21,567 nt of DNA from the NCBI GenBank assembly GCA_017958585.1, contig JAGDCK010000023.1, positions 1 through 21,567 on the forward strand, read 5' to 3'. A model generated the notes under the pieces. The model was not told the DNA's origin. It made no database searches and worked only from the letters and a program-made list of their open reading frames with translations. The stretch comes from Lachnospiraceae bacterium. Lineage in GTDB: Bacteria > Bacillota > Clostridia > Lachnospirales > Lachnospiraceae. The translations under genes were made by a program, and so were the position numbers. Numbering within the stretch: the stretch's first letter is position 1; the number at the start of each line of letters is the position of its first letter. Positions 8,446 through 14,986 of this stretch are shown here, piece after piece.

Positions 8446-9273
8446 GTGGTTGCCCTTCAGGGACTAGACTTAAGCGTTAGCGAGGGTGAGATGATGGCTA
8501 TCATCGGCTCATCGGGAAGCGGAAAGAGTACGTTCCTCAATATGATAGGCGGACTTGACAGACCCTCTGCGGGAAAACTTTTTGTGGACGGGAAAAATCT
8601 TTTCTCCATGACCGACAGGGAACTTGTGGAATACAAGAGAAGCACCGTAGGATTTGTGTGGCAGAACAACGGAAGAAATCTTTTGCCCTATCTGTCAGCC
8701 CTTGACAATATCATGATGCCTATGGAACTGATAGGCGCAAAGGAGAGAAAAGAGAGAGCGTTAATGCTTCTCGACATGGTGGGGCTCTCCCACAAAAAGA
8801 ATAACCGCATGGCTCAGATGAGCGGAGGAGAACAGCAGAGGATAGCCATAGCCATCGCCCTTGCAAACAATCCGAAACTCCTTCTTGCGGATGAGCCCAC
8901 AGGTTCCGTCGACTTAAAGACATCCAATTATATATTCGATGTCTTCAGGCGCTTTAACGAGGAACTGGGTGTCACTGTGGTAATAGTTACCCACGATGTA
9001 TCACTGTCCAAGAAAGTTCAGAGAGTAGCGGCCATCAGGGACGGCAAGATCTCAAGCGAGAGGATCTTGAAGGAGAATTTCGCAGACAGATTAAAGAGTT
9101 CCGAGGGCGCAGGGGACTGGAGGGAAGCCGATTCCCAGGATGAGTTTGCTATCCTTGACAGAGCGGGACGACTGCAGCTCTCCCATGAGGCACTCTCAGC
9201 TTTAAATCTATCCGACAACAAAGTAAAAGTTGTGGTAAAGGATGGCAGGGTTTATCTGGAAAATCCTCAGTAA
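8446..9273 (+). CDS. MacB/LolD-type ABC ATPase 2 with C-terminal extension; true start uncertain
   Basis: From the GTG at 8446 the product is 275 residues. Walker A GSSGSGKS is at 21-28, followed by a Q-loop with Trp (VWQN), signature MSGGEQQ, Walker B LLLADEP, D-loop SVD and VTHD. About 45-50 residues follow the ATPase core, with DRAGRLQLS and a beta-rich tail. The GTG has AAAGGA 7 bases upstream and is the first canonical start. However, the same frame upstream reads EIIKADNLVKIYKTKDIEV, exactly the expected family N-terminus including the A-loop Tyr. It is open back to the stop at 8359 but holds no ATG, GTG or TTG. The real start may therefore be a rare codon (ATT at 8395 or 8398, CTG at 8413), or the reading may contain an error. 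It is the last gene of the operon, followed by a terminator. Confidence 0.85.
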   Translation: MVALQGLDLSVSEGEMMAIIGSSGSGKSTFLNMIGGLDRPSAGKLFVDGKNLFSMTDRELVEYKRSTVGFVWQNNGRNLLPYLSALDNIMMPMELIGAKERKERALMLLDMVGLSHKKNNRMAQMSGGEQQRIAIAIALANNPKLLLADEPTGSVDLKTSNYIFDVFRRFNEELGVTVVIVTHDVSLSKKVQRVAAIRDGKISSERILKENFADRLKSSEGAGDWREADSQDEFAILDRAGRLQLSHEALSALNLSDNKVKVVVKDGRVYLENPQ

Positions 9274-9319
9274 GAGATAAAAATAAGAAAACGTTCTAAA
9301 AAAAACACACCAAGCACAA

Positions 9320-9354
9320 AAAAAGGCTCATTTTATTTGAAATGAGTCTTTTTT
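9320..9354 (+). terminator. Terminator of the adaptor/ABC operon
   Basis: An inverted repeat (left arm about 9320-9333, right arm 9340-9353, loop TATTTG, one G-U pair) ends in a run of six T. It separates the efflux operon from the GH94 gene. Confidence 0.82.
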
Positions 9355-9371
9355 ATTATTAAACTTAACTG

Positions 9372-9377
9372 TATACT
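9372..9377 (+). promoter_or_regulatory. Possible -10 box for the GH94 gene
   Basis: TATACT (5 of 6 to TATAAT) lies between the upstream terminator and the GH94 start, 46 bases before the ATG. No convincing -35 is visible at the right distance because the position falls in the terminator T-tract, so the call is tentative. The gene must have a promoter near here because a terminator precedes it. Confidence 0.28.
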
Positions 9378-9423
9378 TTTAGTTACATTCAGTTAATCAA
9401 GTTTGCTTCGAAACGGAGGATGT

Positions 9424-12150
9424 ATGAGAAATTTAACTTTTTTGGATAATAACGGAACCTTCAGATTAGAGAAGGCACAGAATTACAGCTACCTGTATTT
9501 CCCCATCGCAAGCGGTACGGGGTTAAAGAGCGCTGTCACTCCGGAGCTTCTGGGAGATGCAAAAACAGACCAGAACCATTTCCTGCTTCAGCCTGAAAGC
9601 GCAGAGGAACTTCACAATAATAAGTCATCCAGAAACTTCTGGGTGAGATTTGACAACGGCAAATATTTTTCAGCCACCGGCGTATCAGCTCTTCAGCAGG
9701 CGGACAAGTTTACAAAAAGATCCGAGAACATCACTGTTGAAGCCGGCCTCATGTGGCAGAAGGTTATCAGAGAGAACAAAAAATTCGGATTAAAGAGCGA
9801 GATCACAAGCTTTGTTCCCGTGGGTACCGAGTGTGAGATAATGAAAGTCACTCTGACAAATACCACCGACAAGGCTCTTACATTTACTCCCGTTGCGGCA
9901 GTTCCCATCTACGGAAGAAGTGCCGACAATTTAAGGGATCACCGTCATGTTACAAGCCTTCTTCACAGAATTTATGTGACTGATGACGGTGTGTGCGTTC
10001 AGCCCGTTCTCTCATTTGACGAGAGAGGCCACCAGAAGAATTTCAACTCCTACTTTGTGGCCGGAGCTGACGAAAAGGGTGCAAAGCCCGAAGGATTCTA
10101 TCCTATAGTGGAAAATTACATTGGTGAGGGCGGTTCCTTCGAAGTACCCGAGGCTGTTGTGAGACTTACAAAGCCTGAAACCGCAGGATTCAGTGCAGAG
10201 GGTTACGAGGCAGTAGGCGCTCTGAGATTTGCAGAAAAGACATTGAAAAAAGGCGAGAGCGCAAGCTACATCGTTCTCATCGGATTTGATGAGGCAGACA
10301 AGCCCACAGATGTTCTCTCAAAGCACAGCGACAAGATCATCAAGGCAGCTCTTAAGAAGTTTGGTGATCTCAAGAAAGCAGACAAGGCTCTTGAGGATAC
10401 AAAGGCATATTGGATAAAGGAAAACAACATCTCATTCCATACAGGAGATGAGAATTTTGACAATTACATGAAATGGATCAGCTTCCAGCCCATTCTCAGA
10501 AGAATCTACGGATGCTCATTCCTTCCTCACCATGACTACGGAAAGGGAGGAAGAGGCTGGAGAGATCTGTGGCAGGATCAGCTGGCACTTCTTATGATGA
10601 ATCCCAAAGAAGTAGGCGAGATGCTATTAAACAACTACTGCGGTGTTCGTATGGACGGAAGTAATGCCACCATCATCGGACAGAAGCCCGGTGAGTTTGT
10701 GGCAGACAGAAACAACATCACCCGTGTTTGGATGGATCACGGCTTATGGCCTTATATGACAACAGACCTTTACATTCATCAGACCGGAGACAGCAACCTG
10801 CTCTTTAAGCCCGCTGTATATTTCAAGGACAAGCAGGCAGGCAGAGGAACTGTAACGGATACACTTTTTGATGAGAGCCAGGGTACAAAGCAGCTTGATA
10901 TAAAGGGAAAAGTATACGAAGGAACAGTGCTTGAGCACATTCTCGTTCAGAATCTCACCGCTTTCTTTGAGGTGGGCGAGCACAATCATATGAGACTTCG
11001 CGGCGCTGACTGGAACGATGCCCTTGACATGGCAGCAGACAGAGGAGAGAGCGTTGCCTTCACAGCGGCTTACGCAGGAAATCTCGAGGATCTCTCCGTT
11101 CTCTTAAAATACTTAAGAGATGAGAAAAAGATTAAGACCGTTGAACTGTTAAAAGAGATGGTGGTTCTCCTCGAGGATAAAAAGTCACTCTATGACAGCA
11201 TCGAGAAAAAGACAGATCTCTTAAACGGATATACAAAGAGCGTTGAGCACACTGTTTCGGGAGAAAAGGAAAAGGTTGATATCGACCTTGTGATCGACAG
11301 CCTCCACAACAAGGCAGAGTGGTTAAAGAAGCATATCAGAAAGACCGAGTGGCTTGAGGGCGGCTGGTACAACAGCTACTATGACAACTCAGGAAGAGCG
11401 GTTGAGGGAGTTCGTGAGGACGGTTCCGTTCGCATGATGCTCACCGGACAGGTATTTACCGTTATGAGCGGTACCGCAACCGACAAGCAGGTAAGGACAA
11501 TTGCCGCAAGCGCAGATAAGTACCTCTATTTCAAAGAGAGAGGCGGATACGCATTAAATACAGACTTCCATGAACTTAAGACCGACCTTGGAAGAATGTT
11601 CGGATTCGGATACGGTCACAAGGAAAACGGTGCGGTATTCTCACACATGACCACAATGTATGGAAACGCATTGTACAAGAGAGGCGTGGTACAGAAGGGA
11701 TATAAGGCCCTCGACACACTCTACAGACAGGCTTCGAATCTTGCAAAATCAGATATCTATCCCGGAATCCCCGAGTATTTCAATGACAAGGGACGCGGAA
11801 TGTATCACTATCTTACAGGTGCAGCAAGCTGGTATCTCCTCACAGTTCTTACACAGATGTTTGGTGTGAAGGGTTACTACGGAGACATGGTTCTCGAGCC
11901 CAAGCTTACCGCAAAGCAGTTTGACGGTGAAGGAAAGGCTTCCGTTACAAGCCTTTTTGGCGGCAGGGACTATGAGGTAGAGTACGTGAATGCTTCAAAG
12001 GCAGAGTACGGAAAATACAGGATCGCTTCTGTATCCCTTGACGGAAAGGCATTAAAGATAACAGAGGGAGCATGTGTACTCATCCCCGGTTCAGACCTTG
12101 AGAAGCTTTCAAAGGATAAGCTCCACAAGATCACCGTTACATTAAAATAA
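9424..12150 (+). CDS. GH94 glycoside phosphorylase, 1,2-beta-oligoglucan phosphorylase-like
   Basis: This 908-residue protein has no signal peptide or membrane segment, so it acts in the cytoplasm. I chose the ATG at 9424, 4 bases after GGAGG (9415-9419); an in-frame TTG at 9403 lacks a ribosome site. GH94 layout is visible: N-terminal beta-sandwich, a helical (alpha/alpha)6 barrel from about 340, and a C-terminal beta domain. Key sites are WRDLWQDQ (about 379-386), DWND at 529-532 holding the expected general acid, and LTGAASW with Thr798-Gly799 in the presumed phosphate site. The N-terminal motifs SSRNFW and RSADNLRDHRHVTSLLHR match what I remember of the Listeria and Lachnoclostridium 1,2-beta-oligoglucan phosphorylases, which turn oligomer plus phosphate into alpha-glucose 1-phosphate and a shorter chain. 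A related specificity is possible. The adjacent sugar importer fits the Listeria arrangement. GH94 call is firm; substrate is inference. Confidence 0.82.
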   Translation: MRNLTFLDNNGTFRLEKAQNYSYLYFPIASGTGLKSAVTPELLGDAKTDQNHFLLQPESAEELHNNKSSRNFWVRFDNGKYFSATGVSALQQADKFTKRSENITVEAGLMWQKVIRENKKFGLKSEITSFVPVGTECEIMKVTLTNTTDKALTFTPVAAVPIYGRSADNLRDHRHVTSLLHRIYVTDDGVCVQPVLSFDERGHQKNFNSYFVAGADEKGAKPEGFYPIVENYIGEGGSFEVPEAVVRLTKPETAGFSAEGYEAVGALRFAEKTLKKGESASYIVLIGFDEADKPTDVLSKHSDKIIKAALKKFGDLKKADKALEDTKAYWIKENNISFHTGDENFDNYMKWISFQPILRRIYGCSFLPHHDYGKGGRGWRDLWQDQLALLMMNPKEVGEMLLNNYCGVRMDGSNATIIGQKPGEFVADRNNITRVWMDHGLWPYMTTDLYIHQTGDSNLLFKPAVYFKDKQAGRGTVTDTLFDESQGTKQLDIKGKVYEGTVLEHILVQNLTAFFEVGEHNHMRLRGADWNDALDMAADRGESVAFTAAYAGNLEDLSVLLKYLRDEKKIKTVELLKEMVVLLEDKKSLYDSIEKKTDLLNGYTKSVEHTVSGEKEKVDIDLVIDSLHNKAEWLKKHIRKTEWLEGGWYNSYYDNSGRAVEGVREDGSVRMMLTGQVFTVMSGTATDKQVRTIAASADKYLYFKERGGYALNTDFHELKTDLGRMFGFGYGHKENGAVFSHMTTMYGNALYKRGVVQKGYKALDTLYRQASNLAKSDIYPGIPEYFNDKGRGMYHYLTGAASWYLLTVLTQMFGVKGYYGDMVLEPKLTAKQFDGEGKASVTSLFGGRDYEVEYVNASKAEYGKYRIASVSLDGKALKITEGACVLIPGSDLEKLSKDKLHKITVTLK

Positions 12151-12186
12151 AGCAGTAGGTTACCAACAAAAAATATAGCAATCCCG

Positions 12187-12216
12187 ATTGAAGCCGAAGT
12201 TATCTTCGGCTTCAAT
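12187..12216 (+). terminator. Hairpin terminator after the GH94 gene
   Basis: A perfect 13-bp stem (arms 12187-12199 and 12204-12216) with loop TTAT follows the stop codon by about 36 bases. The T-run after it is short (AATTTAT), so termination may be partial and some transcription could continue into the importer genes. Confidence 0.65.
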
Positions 12217-12243
12217 TTATGAGTCCTTCAAGCAAAAAGACGA

Positions 12244-12345
12244 CAAAATATACAAAAACCCGGGCGTTTTTAGGACAAAATTATTGTTGGATTGGTTTAT
12301 TTGACGTCAAAAATCATGTAAATCAGGCGATAAAGATGGCAAAAT
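12244..12345 (+). repeat. Four CAAAAT-type motifs at a 32-base period
   Basis: CAAAAT occurs at 12244, 12276 and 12340, and CAAAAAT at 12308, so the first bases are spaced 32, 32 and 32 apart (about three helical turns each). Further A-tracts between them keep a rough 10-11-base phase. They may be regulator half-sites on one DNA face or a bent-DNA element; the region is AT-rich, so chance must be considered. Confidence 0.4.
12300..12311. promoter_or_regulatory. Perfect 12-bp palindrome, possible operator
   Basis: TTTGACGTCAAA reads the same on both strands and has a central CG, as LacI/CcpA-class operators do. It is about 110 bases before the proposed -10. It contains TTGACG but no -10 box lies at a suitable distance, so it is more likely a protein site than a promoter element. 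Confidence 0.3.
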
Positions 12346-12380
12346 GACGAAAGAAACCAAAAAAATAAAAAAAAGACACC

Positions 12381-12402
12381 TAATGCAAAAAATAGAGCAT
12401 TA
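12381..12402. promoter_or_regulatory. Dyad TAATGC-N10-GCATTA overlapping the -35 region
   Basis: The two 6-base arms (12381-12386 and 12397-12402) are exact inverted copies with centres 16 bases apart, about 1.5 helical turns. The right arm overlaps the proposed -35. This is a plausible regulator site for the importer operon; which protein binds is unknown. Confidence 0.35.
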
Positions 12403-12428
12403 CATACGGGGTATGAAAAAAATATAAT
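12399..12428 (+). promoter_or_regulatory. Promoter of the sugar importer operon
   Basis: A perfect TATAAT (12423-12428) is preceded after 18 bases by ATTACA (12399-12404; 4 of 6 to TTGACA). A strong -10 with a weak -35 suggests dependence on an activator, which fits the AraC-type response regulator encoded downstream. The leader would be about 45 bases. Confidence 0.6.
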
Positions 12429-12480
12429 ACGAATTACAAGGTGACAATATATGTCATCAATTTTAAAGGAGGATTTCATT

Positions 12481-13932
12481 ATGAAAATGAAAAAAGTATT
12501 GGCACTCGTGCTTGCCGGACTTATGACAGCTTCTCTTGCTGCATGTGGTTCTAAAGAAGCACCTGCCGACACAGCAGCTGACAAGGCAACAGAGACACCT
12601 GCTGCAACAGATGACGCTGCAGAAGTTTCAGACGCCGCTGATGATCTTAGCGGACACCTTACAATCTGGACATGGACAGAGGACCTTCAGACAAAGGCCG
12701 GAAAGTTCATGGAGAAACATCCTAACGTAGAGATCGAGTCAGTTATCATTGCAACAGCTGATTACCCTACAAAGATCGAAGCTGCACTTGGTGCAGGAGA
12801 CGATTCAATCGATGTATTCGGTGGTGAGCCTCAGATGCTTCCCGCATTCATGCAGGCTGGATTCTTCGAGGATCTTGATGCTTACGGATTCCAGGATTAC
12901 GCTGACAAGCTTTTCGATTATGTAAACCTTGTTGGACAGTATGAGGGAACACAGTATGCTGTTGGTTACCAGACAACACCTGCTGCTTTCTACTACAGAA
13001 GAAGTGTAGCAAACGCTGTTTGGGGAACAGATGATCCCGCAGTTATCTCTGAGAAGTTCTCTTCATATGCTAACATTCTTGCAGCAGCTGAAGAGTGCAA
13101 GGCTAAGGGTTACAGAATCTTCGCTTCTGACTCAGAGCTTTCATACTTCACAGGTCAGGTTGCTTGGGTAGAGAACGATACAGTTCAGCTCTCTGAGAAG
13201 AGACTTGAGTACATGGACCTTGTTGTTGAGCTTTACAAGCAGGATCTTGTATGCTACGCAGCACAGTGGGCAACTCCTTGGTATCAGGCTATGAACGGCC
13301 CTGTTGCTGTTCTTACTTCTGACCTTCAGTGGGGTGACTGGGGAACCAACGAAGATGGTGAGACAAACCTCAACATCTGGGATGCTGAGAACTACAACGA
13401 GAACGTTTCAAACTACACAAACGAGACAACAGAAGTTCTTGCATTCGGTCTTCCTTCATGGGGACGTCTTACTCTTAACACAAACGCAACCGATACAGCT
13501 GGTGACTGGGGTCTTGTAGCTGGTCCTGACTACGGTTTCGGTGGTGGTACATGGGTAGGTATCTCTTCACAGTCTAAGAACAAAGACCTCGCTTGGGAGT
13601 TCGTTAAGTATGCAACTCTTGATGACGAGCAGGCTGAGTGGTGGATCACTGAAGCATATCCCGGAGACTGCGTTTCTAACATCGCTGTAATGGAAGCACA
13701 CGCTGATGACGCTATCGAGTTCTACGGCGGACAGCAGGCTTACAAGTTCTGGATCGAGCAGTCAGAAGGTATCGAGTATGATAAGGTTACCGAGTATGAC
13801 GATGCTATCGGCGATGCTTGGGGCAACGCTATCACAAAGGTTAAGACTGATGAGGCTACAAAGGAAGACGCTATTTCTCAGTTCTATGATGAAGTAGAGG
13901 CTACATATCCTAACCTTACAGTTAACAGATAA
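12481..13932 (+). CDS. Sugar ABC importer, extracellular solute-binding lipoprotein
   Basis: The 483-residue product starts at the ATG at 12481, 7 bases after AAAGGAGG. A Lys-rich head and hydrophobic segment end in the lipobox LAAC with Cys22. Residues about 23-55 form a low-complexity Ala/Asp/Thr/Glu linker, typical of Lachnospiraceae binding proteins. From LTIWTWTEDLQ the sequence is a type 1 solute-binding fold (MalE-like). It has many Trp residues (WATPWYQ, LQWGDWG, EWWITEAYPGD), suiting stacking against sugar rings of an oligosaccharide. It would hand sugar to the two permeases that follow. The gene uses only AAC for Asn and only TTC for Phe as far as I can read, a sign of strong expression. 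Sitting next to the GH94 phosphorylase, it may bind beta-1,2-linked glucose oligomers, as in Listeria; that is inference. Confidence 0.92.
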   Translation: MKMKKVLALVLAGLMTASLAACGSKEAPADTAADKATETPAATDDAAEVSDAADDLSGHLTIWTWTEDLQTKAGKFMEKHPNVEIESVIIATADYPTKIEAALGAGDDSIDVFGGEPQMLPAFMQAGFFEDLDAYGFQDYADKLFDYVNLVGQYEGTQYAVGYQTTPAAFYYRRSVANAVWGTDDPAVISEKFSSYANILAAAEECKAKGYRIFASDSELSYFTGQVAWVENDTVQLSEKRLEYMDLVVELYKQDLVCYAAQWATPWYQAMNGPVAVLTSDLQWGDWGTNEDGETNLNIWDAENYNENVSNYTNETTEVLAFGLPSWGRLTLNTNATDTAGDWGLVAGPDYGFGGGTWVGISSQSKNKDLAWEFVKYATLDDEQAEWWITEAYPGDCVSNIAVMEAHADDAIEFYGGQQAYKFWIEQSEGIEYDKVTEYDDAIGDAWGNAITKVKTDEATKEDAISQFYDEVEATYPNLTVNR

Positions 13933-13937
13933 TTTTA

Positions 13938-14030
13938 GACTATAATGAATAGTCGGCTACAAAAGTAGCTTTTACGGAGTGAAGGGCCATAAACCCTTCA
14001 CTCTGACTATGCCCGGAATGGATAAGGGCA
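13938..14030 (+). other. Chain of hairpins between binding protein and permease genes
   Basis: Four short inverted repeats follow one another: GACTAT/ATAGTC (13938-13954), GCTAC/GTAGC with loop AAAA and a T-run (13956-13973), a perfect 10-bp stem (13977-13986 with 13994-14003, loop CCATAAA), and TGCCC/GGGCA (14010-14030). The 124-base gap contains no gene. Such structures between a binding protein and its permeases commonly stabilise or terminate part of the transcript, so that the binding protein is made in excess. Confidence 0.6.
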
Positions 14031-14056
14031 GAAAAAATACCGTATGGGGGTAATTT

Positions 14057-14983
14057 ATGTCAGACAAAAAAGCAGCGAGCAAAAAAAGCTCAAAATTACA
14101 AGCTTATAACAGAGTCGGCTATTTAATGGTAGCTCCCTTTGTTATCGTGTTCCTGATCTTCAGTGTCTATCCCGTATTCCGTACATTACAGATTTCATTC
14201 AGTACTTACAAGGGATTCGGTCCTATGACATTTGTGGGATTCACGAACTACGCCAGAGTTATTAAGGATAAGTTCTTCTGGACGGCCCTTTTTAACACAC
14301 TCAGAATTTGGATACCTAATATCATCTTACAGTTAGGACTTGCGTTTTTACTTACAATGGTATTCTCAGATGTAAAATACAGATTCCGCGGACTTCCATT
14401 CTTCCGTGCTGTATATTACATTCCCAATATTATTGCGGTTACTTCAATCGCATTCATGTTTACCACTCTTCTCGACTGGCAGCATGGTTCTGTAAACGTT
14501 GGTTTACACCAGATGTTCCCCAACTATGTTCCCATCGACTGGCTTGGTAAAAAGGAGACAGCTCCTTATGTAGTATCTGTAATCTCTGCATGGCAGTGGT
14601 TTGGTAACTCTTTCATCATGCTCATGGCAGGTGTTCAGGGTATCAACAGAGACTACTTCGAGGCATCAGCTATCGATGGAGCTAACAGATGGGTTCAGTT
14701 TGCAAAGATCACAATGCCTTTACTGAAACCTATTTTCCTCTATGTGTCCATCACATCATTCATTGGTGGTCTCCAGATGTTCGATATGCCTTTCCTTATG
14801 TTTGGCGATACCGGAGCACCTTTCGGTTCCACAATGACCATGATTATGTACCTGTATAAGTATGGATTTGTAATCAAGCCCAAACAGGTTGGTTACGCCG
14901 GAGCAATCGCTTACGTATTGTTCATCCTTATCCTGATCGTTTCAATCATTCAGTTTAAGCTGATGAATCCAAAGGAGGACTAA
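14057..14983 (+). CDS. Sugar ABC importer permease 1 (MalF/LacF-like)
   Basis: The 308-residue protein has a basic cytoplasmic N-terminus and about six membrane helices, starting at GYLMVAPFVIVFLIF and ending at VLFILILIVSIIQF. The ATPase-contact EAA motif is at 202-225: EASAIDGA, then ITMPLLKP. The length and the TLQISF and FVGFTNY motifs near the N-terminus are typical of the MalF-like subunit of carbohydrate importers (CUT1 class). The ATG at 14057 follows an unusual GGGGG ribosome site (14046-14050) at 6 bases. It forms the membrane channel with the next gene's product. The final codons overlap the ribosome site of that gene. No ATPase gene is in the cluster. Confidence 0.92.
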   Translation: MSDKKAASKKSSKLQAYNRVGYLMVAPFVIVFLIFSVYPVFRTLQISFSTYKGFGPMTFVGFTNYARVIKDKFFWTALFNTLRIWIPNIILQLGLAFLLTMVFSDVKYRFRGLPFFRAVYYIPNIIAVTSIAFMFTTLLDWQHGSVNVGLHQMFPNYVPIDWLGKKETAPYVVSVISAWQWFGNSFIMLMAGVQGINRDYFEASAIDGANRWVQFAKITMPLLKPIFLYVSITSFIGGLQMFDMPFLMFGDTGAPFGSTMTMIMYLYKYGFVIKPKQVGYAGAIAYVLFILILIVSIIQFKLMNPKED

Positions 14984-14986
14984 TCA

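Larger units (their letters stand above)
12217..12480 (+). other. Long AT-rich control region upstream of the sugar-binding protein gene
   Basis: This stretch holds no gene. It contains phased A-tracts and CAAAAT-type repeats, a 12-bp palindrome (12300-12311), a small inverted repeat AAAAAC/GTTTTT (12254-12271), a dyad over the -35, a -10 box and the ribosome site AAAGGAGG (12466-12473). An ATG at 12451 is in frame with the binding protein, but the ribosome site lies downstream of it, so it is not the start. Confidence 0.7.

Noticed and set aside
8720..8923. Minus-strand frame opposite ATPase 2
   Set aside because: It lies over the signature and Walker B region of a conserved ATPase and shows no independent coding sign.
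9286..9299. A cre-like site (AGAAAACGTTCTAA) after the ATPase 2 stop
   Set aside because: Two conserved positions mismatch, and it lies upstream of the terminator that separates it from the GH94 gene, so a control role is not supported.
11660..11869. Plus-strand frame inside the GH94 gene
   Set aside because: It overlaps the conserved phosphate-site region in another frame; no sign of its own translation.
12301..12306. TTGACG as a -35 box
   Set aside because: No -10 hexamer occurs 16-18 bases downstream; the bases are better explained by the palindrome.
12451..12480. ATG at 12451 as start of the binding protein
   Set aside because: It would put AAAGGAGG inside the gene and add ten residues ahead of the lipoprotein signal; the ATG at 12481 fits both.
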